Part shown: in pieces, positions 36,346 through 46,315 of the stretch
Layout of the letters: every line of letters begins with the position of its first letter
How positions within the stretch are numbered: the first letter of the stretch is position 1
NCBI GenBank assembly: GCA_037783415.1
Contig: JAZGTN010000059.1
Location: 992,001-1,056,000 of the forward strand
Origin: Leptasterias polaris
Lineage: Eukaryota; Echinodermata; Asteroidea; Forcipulatida; Asteriidae
Direction: 5' to 3'
Length of the DNA stretch: 64,000 nucleotides
Translations under genes and position numbers: made by a program
Notes under the pieces: model-generated
What the model was told of the DNA's origin: nothing
Seen by the model: only the letters and a program-made list of their open reading frames with translations
Databases searched by the model: none

Positions 36346-37098
36346 TGTTACGTACGACCAACTCATTTGGAGTTCCAAAGGAGGGGGTTCGCATGACAGC
36401 AAAATACTAAAACAATGGGAATAACAAGGTGATGAACAGGGAAAACCAGCAACAAACAAAGCGGCACAGGTCCAGACGTTGTATATAATCACAAATAACA
36501 AATATGAATTTATTTACAAACAGCAAAGGCGAATCAAGGAAACTTACAATCAGTAAATAATGAAAAGCATGAATTAAAGCGACTAGATAAACATCAATGA
36601 AAGTTAATGTTTGGCCAAATTAGAGATTGAAATACCGTAAAATAAAATGCCGCCTGCTCAATCAACTCAGGTCTTGGGAATGGGGAAGTACGGCGCAAAC
36701 CACACAGTCACACGGAGCGGGGTAGTGGGTAGCCTTCAGCAGCGGGACATCCCGTCTGACCGAGCCCCAGCCAGAGCATAGCATGCATGAAGCACATCGA
36801 CCACGCCCAAGTGATAGTAGCGCCAGTCAATCACGTGGTGTGGCCGGTCAGCATCCCATCCCGAGTCTGAGCCGAAGAGGCCACATTGTGTGCATACAAT
36901 GCCTTATATACGCACATTAGGGTTAAACCAAGGAAGTGCGACCACTTGCTAAGAGTAATGAAAGGACTTAGGAATTCAGCCAGCCGAGAACATTGCAAAA
37001 GAAAGAAAACAGCTCAACTAGGAATGTTCAGCTCGGCAATTATGTGACTGAAAAGAATTCCAAAAAGAAATCATATGGTACATACTGTGACCATAACA
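36346..37098 (-). mobile_element. solo LTR with GTAG target duplication
   Basis: 753 bp beginning TGTTACGTACGACC and ending GACCATAACA, so the ends are TGTTA..TAACA. GTAG flanks both sides (36342-36345, 37099-37102). On the minus strand there is a GTATATAAGGC TATA-like box near 36905 and an AATAAA near 36508, in the right order for an LTR read that way. No internal coding region remains. Confidence 0.75.
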
Positions 37099-37102
37099 GT
37101 AG

Positions 37103-37325
37103 GATGTTGACTTCTTGAGATGATTCATCTTGGGATGATTATCCTGAAAATGTCGAGAGCCCAGATAATTTATCTTTTGAAGACAACATCTTACTTTTAG
37201 GATGTCGTCAAGATAAAATATATCTGGAGTGGAAGACGACATTCTACTTTAATATGTAATCATCCTGCAGTAAATTATCTCAGGATCTCAACATGTTGGA
37301 TGGCACTTCCAGAGCTCCGTACCAA
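37103..37325. repeat. 'TCTCAGGATCTCAACATGTT' repeat, copy 2
   Basis: Contains TATCTCAGGATCTCAACATG and GGATGGCACTTCCAGAGCTC, matching 30800-30865; the left part continues the tract broken at 36345. Confidence 0.6.
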
Positions 37326-37829
37326 TGTCGTTGTATAAAAACGTGCAAAATAAGCCATTTATAAATTCAATTATCACGTCCATACTTTGCATTGCATCGA
37401 AAACTGGTAAACTGCAAGCAAGAAAAGGAGACTTTGTGTTTAAAGCCTTGATATGTGAGCCCTGCTAGATTAGCTATTAGAAAATGTTTAAGAAATAAAA
37501 TTGGTGCCAGGTTTTAAATTTACATTTTTAAAAACATCATTGTTCTCTATTCTAATGAAAACAATATGAACAACAGTGGCTGATTTAGTGTCATAGTGAT
37601 GGGTGACACACCCTCCCTCTCAAATTTCCGCTGACTGATTATTTTTTTTAATTGAACGACAAATAAATCAAATTCCTCAAATTTGAAATTGGTAAAAATA
37701 ACTAGTAAAACGCTTCTGAAATGTCCTAGATTGCAGATAATTGAGAGCATCTATATTTTACGAATTTTCTCCAAGCTTATTCCCCTTGCATCAACATCAC
37801 ACGCGGCTGCTGTGTTAACACATAACCCT

Positions 37830-38060
37830 GACATTATTGGCAAAGCGGGTAAGAGTGGCAAATGCACCGTACGTAGATTTTTTTAACAGCACCGTGTCAT
37901 CAGCAAATTGTGATATCTGAAATTCCACATCCCCTACCATAATACCCCTACACATTCTGATTGTTACATAACATCGTTTACAACATTTAGGCACATAAAA
38001 GGAACACAAATACAGACTTCGCCCATCGCCTTTTCTACAACGACTCTGAAAGAAGTCCAT
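37830..38060 (-). pseudogene. LINE reverse-transcriptase fragment
   Basis: Minus-strand translation contains MCRGIMVGDVEFQISQFADD followed by TVLL. The FADD box with GIMVGDVEF before it is typical of LINE RTs of the L1/Tx1 kind. Only about 75 residues remain. It is bracketed by two direct copies (37710-37805, 38085-38180) of the GAAATGTCCTAGATTGCAG block, so the unit was duplicated around it. Confidence 0.7.
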
Positions 38061-39217
38061 TAACCAAAACTGACGAAATGCAATTGAAATGTCCTAGATT
38101 GCAGTAGTCGAGAGCATCTGTTTTACGAAATTTCCCTGAGCTTATTAAAATGTATAGCACTTGCATTGATATCACACGCGGCTATACAGTCCCCACGCTC
38201 CCCATTTTTGAAGTTTAATTATTTACGTGTAAAGAATTATGGCGAGCGTGTACTCGATGTTTTTGCGTTTCCCTGGCAACCTGAGATGACTGTAACCATC
38301 GAGAGGCAATTCCTTGCCTTAAGGTTTTATTATTATTAATATCTTTCCATTACACTGGAATCATTGTGCTTTAACCGATAGGCCTATATAAACAATTTCA
38401 CTCGATGGATTGAATATGAATATTGATTGGGTTTCTGTTATATTCTTGAAGTCAAACTGCGCATTCTTCATCTATTTTTGCATATACATCTACTTTGAAA
38501 TACCCAACAAAAATTGTACTTTTATACAGTAAAGTTCACCACCATGACCGTCTATAATTATTTTATAAACAATCATTAATTGAAATATTAATATTATGAA
38601 TAAACTTGATTGATTTTGTGACTTGTTCAATTTGCTCCAATCCTTCAAGACTCGCAAAACCACTTTTATTTTTTAGCGTTTGTTCAAGGCACGTAAAACA
38701 GTAATCAATATAATGGTGTACTTGTTGGACAGGCATAAGAGTTTTTCTTGATGTTCGAATATCGGTTCACGGGGGCACGTCTTACATGTACCCCTTGATG
38801 TCTATGGTCTATGTCACACCAGGTGCCCCCATCAGAAATCTTAACTTTTACCAGAATAAAATATTAAATTTTATAAGCTATAAATGAGATAATTTCATTA
38901 TTATTATTTTTTTTTATATATTTTTCATTTACACGTAGACAATGGATTTGTGTTAACACTCAAACCAGATTATATTTTTAAAATAGTAAATGGCACAACA
39001 ATGGCGCTGAAACTGGGCCTGATTAAGATAAATGCAAACGGAAACTACAGTTTTAATGAAGCAGAAGTTCCCCCTAGAAAAAATGGTGCACCCCCCTTGT
39101 TGTGCCCCCCCTAAAATTCTACCCTGGTTTGGGCAGTGTTGACAGATGATGCTGTTTAAACGAAAAACATACAGAAAACTTTCGCAAAACATTAATTGTC
39201 TGTCTATAGCTGATGAA

Positions 39218-39262
39218 CCATAACCCTAACCCTAACCCTCACCCTAACCCTAACCCCAACCG
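39218..39262. repeat. interstitial telomeric repeat (CCCTAA)n
   Basis: About seven CCCTAA or near-CCCTAA units. The paralogous site in Y2 (about 52018-52030) reads straight through from GATGAAC to CCCGAAAATAATTCA with no telomeric units, so the tract was added to this copy. Confidence 0.85.
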
Positions 39263-39513
39263 TAATCCGAACCCGAAAATAATTCAATTATATTTGTTAA
39301 ATAACTACCACTTTTGTGAGCAATACCTTATTGCTCGAATCTTTAAAACAAATCTTGAATCTGTAAAATTGTTAGGCCTATTTAAAATTTAAAATTTAAA
39401 ATATTTTGTACAATTTTTAACACTAGTATTAATTGCAATTATTACTAGCATAAGTGGTTAAACTCATCAATAAAATATTTAAATAAACATTTGCAATATA
39501 TTATTATTATTAT

Positions 39514-39537
39514 TTCTCGGCCTTTTGGCTAAGATCA
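39514..39537 (+). ncRNA. U2 snRNA 5' fragment
   Basis: 24 of 24 bases match the U2 5' region (nt 6-29), the stem-loop I area. No U2 promoter element is recognisable upstream; an ATT microsatellite precedes it. It is a fragment, not a gene. Confidence 0.8.
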
Positions 39538-39581
39538 TGTAAGACCTTTGCCAGCCCGATATTTAAGGTTCGAGAAATATC

Positions 39582-40768
39582 ATGAGTAAGATAACCAGAG
39601 AGAGAACGGTAACACTTACCTGCGACGAGAAGGCCACCTACCAAGATGTTTGCCAGCTGATGAAGGAAGATTGCGGCGGAGTAGTGACATGTCTACAACA
39701 GCTGAATGATAAAACCTGGGCAGTTACACTAAAGACTACAGAGGATGCCGCCAATCTACTTACTCACCAGCTGAAGATACGAAACAACGCCATACACTCT
39801 GCTGCAGCCGGAAAGCCCGTCACCTTTGTCACCCTTCTTCATGCTCCGTACGAGATGGCCGACGCTGTGATTAGAACCAGCCTTGAGAATTACGGCAAGG
39901 TGTACGGGATACGACGAGGCCACTGGGGGCAGTTTCCAGAGTGGGAAAACAGTAATCGTCATCTGAAAATGGAACTGAACAAGCCTATCCCGAGCTATAT
40001 CCAAGTGGGTGAATACCGTTTGATTGTTAAATACAACGGCCAAGTGGAGACTTGCAGGAGATGCAACAGACCGGGACACAAAGCAGCTGACTGCCCAAAC
40101 CTCACCTGCTTCAACTGTGGGGAGTACGGGCACAGGGCGAGTGACTGCCAAAAACCGAAGAGATGCAGATCCTGTGGACATGACGGGCACGTTGCACGAG
40201 AATGCCCAACATCCTTTGCCAACAAGGTAAAAAGGAGTGCCAATCTCAGCGAAACCAGCTCAGAGGAAGACATTGCTGACATCATGCCTGAACCACAGCC
40301 TGAACCCCAGCAAAGACACCTACGTTCAGAAAGCAATTCCGGAACGAAAACAAAGAATCAGAGAAACCCCGTACCTCCAAACCCAAATCTACCCTAAAGA
40401 GTGGAGAACCGGAGCCGGAGGACCCCCCTACGTCAGGAAAGATAAGTGAACACATGAAAAGGTATCTCACTGTATTGGGCGGAGGAGTATGGAAATCTAC
40501 ATGGGACAAATTCTCCCCTTCAGACTGGGAAACATATTTACGAAAACAAGGTGAATGGGAGGAGTATACAAAAGCGAGAGACGAGGGACGAGATTGTGCA
40601 CCCCTGACCTCGGATTCGGACTCGGACTCGGACTCTGGAGGTTCCACAATATCTAATGTATCGACAAAGCGACGACACTCGCCACCAGCTAAACAGCCAC
40701 CCAGTCAGAAGGAATGGAAAACAGCAAGACCAAAGAAGAACCCTAAATCAAGGAAAACCGAACATTGA
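39582..40768 (+). pseudogene. retroelement ORF1 with three CCHC knuckles, one frameshift
   Basis: The first frame (39582-40397, 271 codons) has an N-terminal alpha/beta region (~1-155), then three zinc knuckles at about residues 160-215: CRRCNRPGHKAADC, CFNCGEYGHRASDC and CRSCGHDGHVAREC, followed by a Glu/Ser-rich linker. A second frame, open from before 40322 to 40768, continues with GVWKSTWDKFSPSDWETYLR, a (DS)n tract and a basic tail. The total length is one base short of a multiple of three, so a single 1-nt deletion around 40260-40395 probably split one ~395-residue nucleic-acid-binding ORF1. Such proteins coat LINE RNA. An exapted host protein ending at 40397 is an alternative. Confidence 0.7.
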
Positions 40769-40881
40769 ACGTTTCTTGGCTTAACGCCATTTTGTTTTTC
40801 CCTATGGGTAACACTTATAAGGTGGATACTAAATTATACAGTTGTTGTTGTTATTGTTGATCACATTTGTTTTCCCATTGA

Positions 40882-41205
40882 ATAGTCCGTTTACACACTG
40901 CACCCGGGTTGAGTTAACACCATCTTTTCTCCGGGTGCAGTGTGAAGAAACCAGCCATTGTGCTTTTTGTGTAAATAACATTGTATTGCTTTGTATATAA
41001 CTTTGAATGTACAGTAATTTGTTGTTGTAAATTTGTGTTTGTTAGGCTCGAAATTTTGGTACTTTTGAATAGTCCGTACACACACTGCACCTGGGTTGAG
41101 TTAATACCATCTTTTCTCCGGGTGCAGTGTGAGGGAATCAGCCTTTGTGCGTTTTGTATATAGACTTTATGTAAATAACAGTGTATTGATTTGTATATAT
41201 AACAC
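40882..41205 (+). repeat. two ~185 bp tandem units with a GCACCCGG hairpin
   Basis: Units start GAATAGTCCGT at 40883 and 41068. Each holds CACACTGCACC(C/T)GGG paired with CCGGGTGCAGTGTG across ~27 nt, then TGTAAATAACA and TTTGTATATA. They form the middle of the element's 3' region. Confidence 0.8.
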
Positions 41206-41229
41206 AAATCCACCTTTGGTTTTGTGATT

Positions 41230-41375
41230 TCAGTCGTTTAAATAACGTTTTCTTTTTGAGTACCGTATGTATAGATTCACTATTGAGTTTGAGTTCGGTC
41301 ATTTAAATAACGATTTAGGTTTGATTTCAGTCGTTTAAATAACGTTTTCTTTTTTGGTCACCGTATGTATTGAGT
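41230..41375 (+). repeat. CAGTCGTTTAAATAACG tandem units
   Basis: Three units of (C/G)(A/G)GTC(G/A)TTTAAATAACG(T/A)TTT, two of them ending ACCGTATGTAT. An AATAAA follows at about 41469, just before the U2-like 3' part. Confidence 0.75.
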
Positions 41376-41487
41376 TGTTTGGTTTATACTCGAAGTAATT
41401 TCTTTTAAATTTTGTACATATTCTGCATTAACTGTATGATTGAAAGCCCGAATGGCTTATTTACAAGAATAAACCATTTTAAAAACC

Positions 41488-41560
41488 GTATCTGTTCTTT
41501 TCAGAATAATATCTGAAATGCTGTTCATTGAGCAGCAAGTATATTAATCTGATTTTTGAA
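41488..41560 (+). ncRNA. U2 snRNA-like 3' fragment
   Basis: Begins GTATCTGTTCTTTTCAG, aligning with the U2 branch-site-proximal region, continues TAATATCTGA, then TGCTG-loop-CAGCA where U2 has stem-loop IIb, then ATATTAA and GATTTTTG. The stem sequence differs from U2 but still pairs. It ends in AAAAAAATAAAATAAAAAAT, resembling a retroposon tail. Confidence 0.6.
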
Positions 41561-41584
41561 AAAAATAAAATAAAAAATAAAAAA

Positions 41585-41930
41585 TTGTACTTTTTAATGT
41601 AAGTACTAATAACTTGTGTAAAGTGCCTTAGAGCTTGTTTTTCGATTTTTGGCGCTATATAAATACTGTGTTATTAAATATTAGGATATTATGTTAATGT
41701 TTTTAATATTGATTTTGAGGTGGCTGGTAAAAGTAGCTGGTACCTCGTGTGCATTGGTCTACGAACACGGCCAACATATATTATAGTTCAATACCAGGGT
41801 CGCTGGTGAACATTGATGTACTTTTCCTTATACTTTTTATCACTGTTTTAAATACTTTTTGTTGTAATGCGCGGTATAGATCATTTGTGTGGAATCGCGC
41901 TATATAAATGTCTAATTATTATTAGGATAA
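41585..41930 (+). repeat. LINE/SINE-type 3' tails
   Basis: GTAAAGTGCCTTAGAGCTTG..GGCGCTATATAAATACTG at 41620-41670, and GCGCGGTATAGATCATTTGT..CGCGCTATATAAATG with an ATT tail at 41870-41925. Equivalents lie at 52470-52530, 49210-49270 and 56185-56240. The GCGCTATATAAA end is typical of CR1/L2-type tails. Confidence 0.55.
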
Positions 41931-42115
41931 ACAAGCAAGGTTTTTTTAGTTACTATTTTTAGGTTTTGTGGCGCCGAAATTATAAATGATAAACTGCTTT
42001 CAAAATGCAGCACCAGAACATTTTCGATGCAAAACAAATACGAAGCGTATAAAAGGCCTACAGAAACCAATCACATACATGATCTGACTTGAGCCAAGTC
42101 TATTTTTCACGCAAT

Positions 42116-42281
42116 AATAGACCAATCCATTAAGCCCCGCCTCCTTACGAGTTGACCAATCACAGCCGCGAAACCTGATCACCATTAGAGCAAAGATCAC
42201 CAAACGGCTCAAATGGTGATCAGATTTCGCGGCTGTGATTGGTCAATGAAAAATGGGCGGGGCTTAATGGATCGGTGTATT
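42116..42281. repeat. palindromic MITE
   Basis: Ends AATAGACCAATCCATTAAGC and its imperfect complement GCTTAATGGATCGGTGTATT. The inner arms CCAATCACAGCCGCGAAA and TTTCGCGGCTGTGATTGG are near-perfect. Relative to 46700-46790 it interrupts a duplicated lectin upstream flank. Confidence 0.75.
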
Positions 42282-42591
42282 GCTGACGCAGTCAGCTGGT
42301 ACCTTGTGTGCATTGGCCTATATACGGACATTGATGATATGTACCAAAAGAAAGTCGATCGATACCGATGTTGCTGGTACATATAATGTTATAACTGTTG
42401 CAACAAAAAGGCGAAATATTAGTTTATTATTGACAATTCGTCAAAGCAATTCGTCAAATTGACATCGTCAAAGCAATTGGCAGTGGCACTGCAACAGTCT
42501 CTACAACACTATACCTCATTATTGGTGAACAAATGCTAAAAGTTATCAGTTCCTCTAGTCTTTGATAGCGAACTGCTTTTGGTTCCTGAGT
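42282..42591 (+). promoter_or_regulatory. lectin upstream module (of the 42.6 kb pseudogene)
   Basis: GCTGACGCAGTCAGCTGGTA, CCTTGTGTGCATTGGCCTA, TTGACATCGTCAAAGCAATT and CACTATACCTCATTATTGGT, in the same order as before lectins A and B. Confidence 0.5.
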
Positions 42592-43091
42592 CTGGCGAGT
42601 TCTTTCACGGTCATCACTTTCAGTATTCTTGTAGCTCTCCTTCAGTCGCATTTCCTGATCGTATCTCCCTGTATGTCTTGCATCAGTCCATGGACAAGTT
42701 TTGGGAATCATTGCTTCTCGTGACGGATGCCAAGACTTTTGATGAAGCTGAACAGTACTGTCAGGGTTTGTCACGCCTTGGCAGACCATCTCATCTGGCG
42801 TCCATTATGAGCCAAGGGGAACATGACTTCCTCGCCCTGCTTATCAGATCCACTTTCGGGCAAAGTGGCATGAAAAGTTGGTTCGGCTACCGCAAGGTCA
42901 GTGGCTCTTGCCGCTTTATTGACGGCAGCCTTTCTCAGGGCTACACCAACTGGTACACTGATCAACCCAGCGGCGATGGATCCTGCGCCGAGATACTTGG
43001 AACTACTACGGGTGATGTCAACTTGTGGAATGACCTGTCATGTTATATATAACTCAGGTGTTCTGTTTGTAAAATAGCAGCCAGGTTCTGA
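42592..43091 (+). pseudogene. C-type lectin pseudogene
   Basis: Aligns along its full length with lectin C (47989-48492). Lesions: the start ATG is CTG (42592); a 4-nt deletion after HC (CATTGC/TTCTCGTG, paralogs CATTGCTACCTTCTCGTG) shifts the frame near 42715; and SCYI followed by TAA truncates the C terminus at about 43050. The body between is well kept (QPSGDGSC, WND), so decay is recent. Confidence 0.9.
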
Positions 43092-43174
43092 GTAAAACGG
43101 TGACTAACTAACTAACTGTAATTACTGGCTTCGTGGGTGTCTTATATAATGAGAGAAAAAACAACTTTGTGGTA

Positions 43175-43891
43175 TAGGTTTTCTCGGTCAATTTCGGCAA
43201 ATGAGCAGCCGATTTCATTTTCGTGCGTTCGAATTAAAGCTAGTTTGCCTCTCCAGTTGTTACTGCGTTTCAAATTCAGAATTCGGGCATTCAATTTCGT
43301 ATTGAGGCATTCAAATTCCTTTTGCACTGTGTTCAATTTAGCATATCGTCATTCTTTTTCGTGACGCACAATCATCATTCAATTTAGCAAAGCTGGTTCG
43401 ACTGGAGATTTTTCCTGGTTTTTGTTGTTTATGTTGTTTCTTCCTCAACCATCAATCTGTTGGCGTGCCAGACATCTTGGCGTATATGTTTAGGTATGGT
43501 TGTACCACAAACTTATTGAAATATGCGTGTAAAACTGTAGCAAAAAGCTCGTCTTCGAAGTACAAAGTGACTCAAGTGCAAATAAGTGAACCGTATATGC
43601 GTTATTAACAAAGCGTTTTTTAGATTGCACAAATTACAGAAATGACTGCCCAAAAATGAATTTGAATGACTAAACACACGCCTCAAAAAGCTCCGGCGAA
43701 TTTGAATGCTGCTTTGATGAATCGTTAAATTGAATGATTATTTTGTTAAATCGAATGACGCAATAGTACATTTGACTAGTCATAAAACGAAATCGAATGA
43801 CCCTTTTTAGTAGCATTCGATTTCGCGCGAAATAGAATAGCGTGGTGGTTAAATTGGCTGCTCATTTGCCGAAATTGACCGAGAAAACCTA
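43175..43891. mobile_element. 717 bp TIR element with TA target duplication
   Basis: 36 bp perfect terminal inverted repeats (TAGGTTTTCTCGGTCAATTT..GAGCAGCC) flanked by TA (43173-43174, 43892-43893). The uninterrupted equivalent after lectin B (47655-47675, GTTGTGGTATATGATCGTCG) shows the empty site. No transposase; TA suggests a Tc1/mariner-type MITE (inferred). Confidence 0.85.
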
Positions 43892-44278
43892 TATTATCGT
43901 CGTGCCCGGAAGAATTGTCGTAACGAAAGTGTGACCGTCAAAAGGCAAGTACTGTCCAAACAATGTGTTTGTAGAAAACTGGGTGTGAAAGTTTAGTCGT
44001 TTTCTGCCATTCAGCAAGTCGTTGCACGAAAGTTAACTTCCCATGGGACTGGAAAAACGTATTGGAAGTAATTTAACAACAGTAAAGCCCCACAGTCATG
44101 TTTCACAAGAGCCAGTAATTGCTTGAGCTATTCTGCTGCAGCGAAAAGTTGTATTTTGTGTTCCAGGAAAAGTGACATATTATGCTATTATAGAGCTTTG
44201 CGACCTTATTCCGGACAAAGGACGTTATTAAAATGTACGATATACATACATCGCTTTAAAATGTGTAAATCGAAACTT

Positions 44279-44330
44279 TAAAGGCAAAGTATACATTTCT
44301 AAGTTTTTCTGATCCATATCAATCGTCTAT
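44279..44330. repeat. MITE end, 'AAAGGCAAAGTATACC' family
   Basis: TTTAAAGGCAAAGTATACAT matches the terminal repeat of 8642-9032; only the end is present. Confidence 0.5.
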
Positions 44331-45339
44331 TTACTGGAAAATTTCCTGTAACCTCTGGGGAAGTGAAGGTGCCAGGGTGCAGTGTAGAATTCAGAGTTAT
44401 ACATAGGCCTAATATGCAGAAGACAATCGGCTGCCTATGGGCTTATTTGACAGGAAGTGAATAAACAACAAAAAATGAACCAAAATAGGAAACAAAAATC
44501 TACAAATATTATTATTTTAGAATGTTGCTTCTCACCTTTCCTCTCGCTTCTCTTCCCCCTTTTTGTTTGTTTAAACCGGGGGGCACGTGCCCCCGCCCCC
44601 CCGATCCGCGCCTGGATACCGGTCTCGCTGGTGGGCAGATTAATTGCAACAAAAAGGGGTGCATGATATTGACAATAATCCGAGATCGTCACACATTGGC
44701 ACTGAAACAATCTCCACTGCACTGGCCTTCACTATATATATGATATAGGTCTGATTTCCGATTTTGGGGTCCTCAGAAAAAAAAGTAACTCTTTTAATAA
44801 ATTGCCTGAAAAATCTATTAATAATAATATACATTATTGGCTTTATATCGGTACTGCAGCCAGTAGACCGGAATGTATGACTCATGTACTCGCAATCTCC
44901 AGTTATATAAAACACTTTCTTGTGTACAAAAATACTGCTGTTTCACAGTGTGAAAACATATTTTTTAAATACTATTTAAAAAAATAATATTGTTTACTAT
45001 AGGCCTATATCATTTTGTTTGCCAAACTGCAACGTCTGGAAAGGTTAAGGTTATAAGCTTTGAAAAAAGTATGAAAACAGCATTTCAAATGAGGTATTAC
45101 GTTTTCCCAACGGTCAACACGATGCAGTAACCAATGGCAGCCGTGTACAGGGGTGGGGCAGCGCAGGGTAAAAGCCTTCACCGTGTACAGTGTAGGTCAG
45201 CCCTTGTACTCAATAACGTTTCCTACCTTTTTCCATCAGCCAAATATCATGATTGTAATAGTCAGCGAATGCCTTTGCTCTGTCGTTATATGTAACCATT
45301 AGTTAAAGGGTGTTTGTAGCATTGGTAGGAGTAACACAG

Positions 45340-45690
45340 GTTCACAGATTCACGCATAACTTAGGCTAACATGGTATCGGTATATATATAAAGATGGTCA
45401 TGGTGGGAAACTACCTTTCAAATATTTTTGCTTGAAATGCTATAGTTTTTGAGAAATGAGTCGAACAATTAGTTTTGATCTCACGAGTCAAAAACTCAAT
45501 GTTTGAAAACAGTGACATATATAAGGTATTTCCCCATTTGTTCTTCTTCTTGTGATTCCAATGACCGACTGAGCTTAAACTTTCAGAGGTTTGTTATTTT
45601 ATGTATAATATGTTTGGATCACATCAAGTTTGGATACTGGTCTTTGACTAATTTTACCATTGATACAGCTGATGTGCTTAAGCCTAGAAT
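45340..45690. repeat. MITE, 'CACAGGTTTGTTATTTCATG' family, copy 3
   Basis: Shares AAGATGGTCATGGTGG, GAAATGCTATAGTTTT, AATGTTTGAAAA, TTTGTTATTTTATG and GGATACTGGTCTTTGAC with 14885-15205. Confidence 0.65.
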
Positions 45691-45697
45691 TGTCTTT

Positions 45698-46315
45698 CAG
45701 GGTTCTGCCCACGGTGGTCGGTGCCGGAAAACCCGACCGGCACTCATGATTCCCCGACCGGCACTCGCAGAATTTTTTCTTTTTCCGACCACCACACATT
45801 TTCCCTTTTTTTTGCCCATTTCCTTCAAAATATTTTGAACAACGTGTAAAACAAATTATTTACCAGTAAACAGTTTTATCCAAAATTTCGAGTAGCCTAC
45901 TTCTTTGGTTTGAGTCTATTTTAATGATCCAGGATCGAGCATTCCTCCCGTCTGTACGATGTACAATATATCCAACGCACAAACCCGCATTGATTTTGCA
46001 ATGGTTTCCAGTCACGCTGATTATAGCTTTACGCTTGGAATAACATGATACCAGTTTCATCATGTTGCGAACCCTATTCTACAGCGTTTAATACAACGGA
46101 AATGAACTGCAGAGTAAGCACCATGCTATAGATGCTGTAAATTGTTTTCCCATGGCGGTAAAGGCGTGCGCGCACTGAGGACCTATTCAAGGCACAGTTG
46201 CAGGGCGCACGTCCGTGTGTAACCACTCCGTGCACGATCGAAATGAAATTGACTTGACTGTACTAGGAAAATAAGAATTTCCGGCACTAATTAACAAATC
46301 CTGGGCAGAACCCTG
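45698..46315. mobile_element. 618 bp hAT-like element
   Basis: Terminal inverted repeats CAGGGTTCTGCCCA / TGGGCAGAACCCTG (14 bp), flanked by GTCTTT on both sides (45692-45697, 46316-46321). CAGGG ends are usual in hAT elements, though 8 bp duplications are typical there and only 6 bp match here. It contains GACCGGCACTC in direct repeat; no transposase. Confidence 0.65.

Larger units (their letters stand above)
39514..41560 (+). mobile_element. U2 snRNA-bracketed CCHC retroelement (non-LTR type, ORF1 only)
   Basis: The left edge (39514-39537) is 24 nt identical to U2 snRNA nt 6-29, TTCTCGGCCTTTTGGCTAAG then ATCA. The right edge (41488-41560) matches the following part of U2: GTATCTGTTCTT, TAATATCTGA, a hairpin, ATATTAA and GATTTTTG, then an A-rich tail. 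Between them lie a CCHC-knuckle ORF and a repeat-rich 3' region with AATAAA, but no reverse transcriptase. Keno-type Tx1 elements are known to target U2 genes (from memory), so a U2-specific non-LTR origin is inferred. The paralogous Y2 region lacks the element. Confidence 0.65.
37680..45335 (+). repeat. segmental duplication Y, copy 1 (discontinuous)
   Basis: Blocks at 37680-39310, 41585-41800, 43900-44250 and 44600-45335 each have a counterpart in 51040-55570. Shared landmarks include GAAATGTCCTAGATTGCAG, GGCGAGCGTGTACTCGATGT, GTAAAGTGCCTTAGAGCTTG and AATAATCCGAGATCGTCACA. Intervening pieces (RT fragment, telomeric tract, U2 element, lectin pseudogene, TA-flanked MITE) are present only here. 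Confidence 0.8.

Noticed and set aside
39514..41560. A functional U2 snRNA gene
   Set aside because: The U2 sequence is interrupted by 1.95 kb, lacks nt 1-5 and the region after nt ~115, and has no recognisable snRNA promoter.
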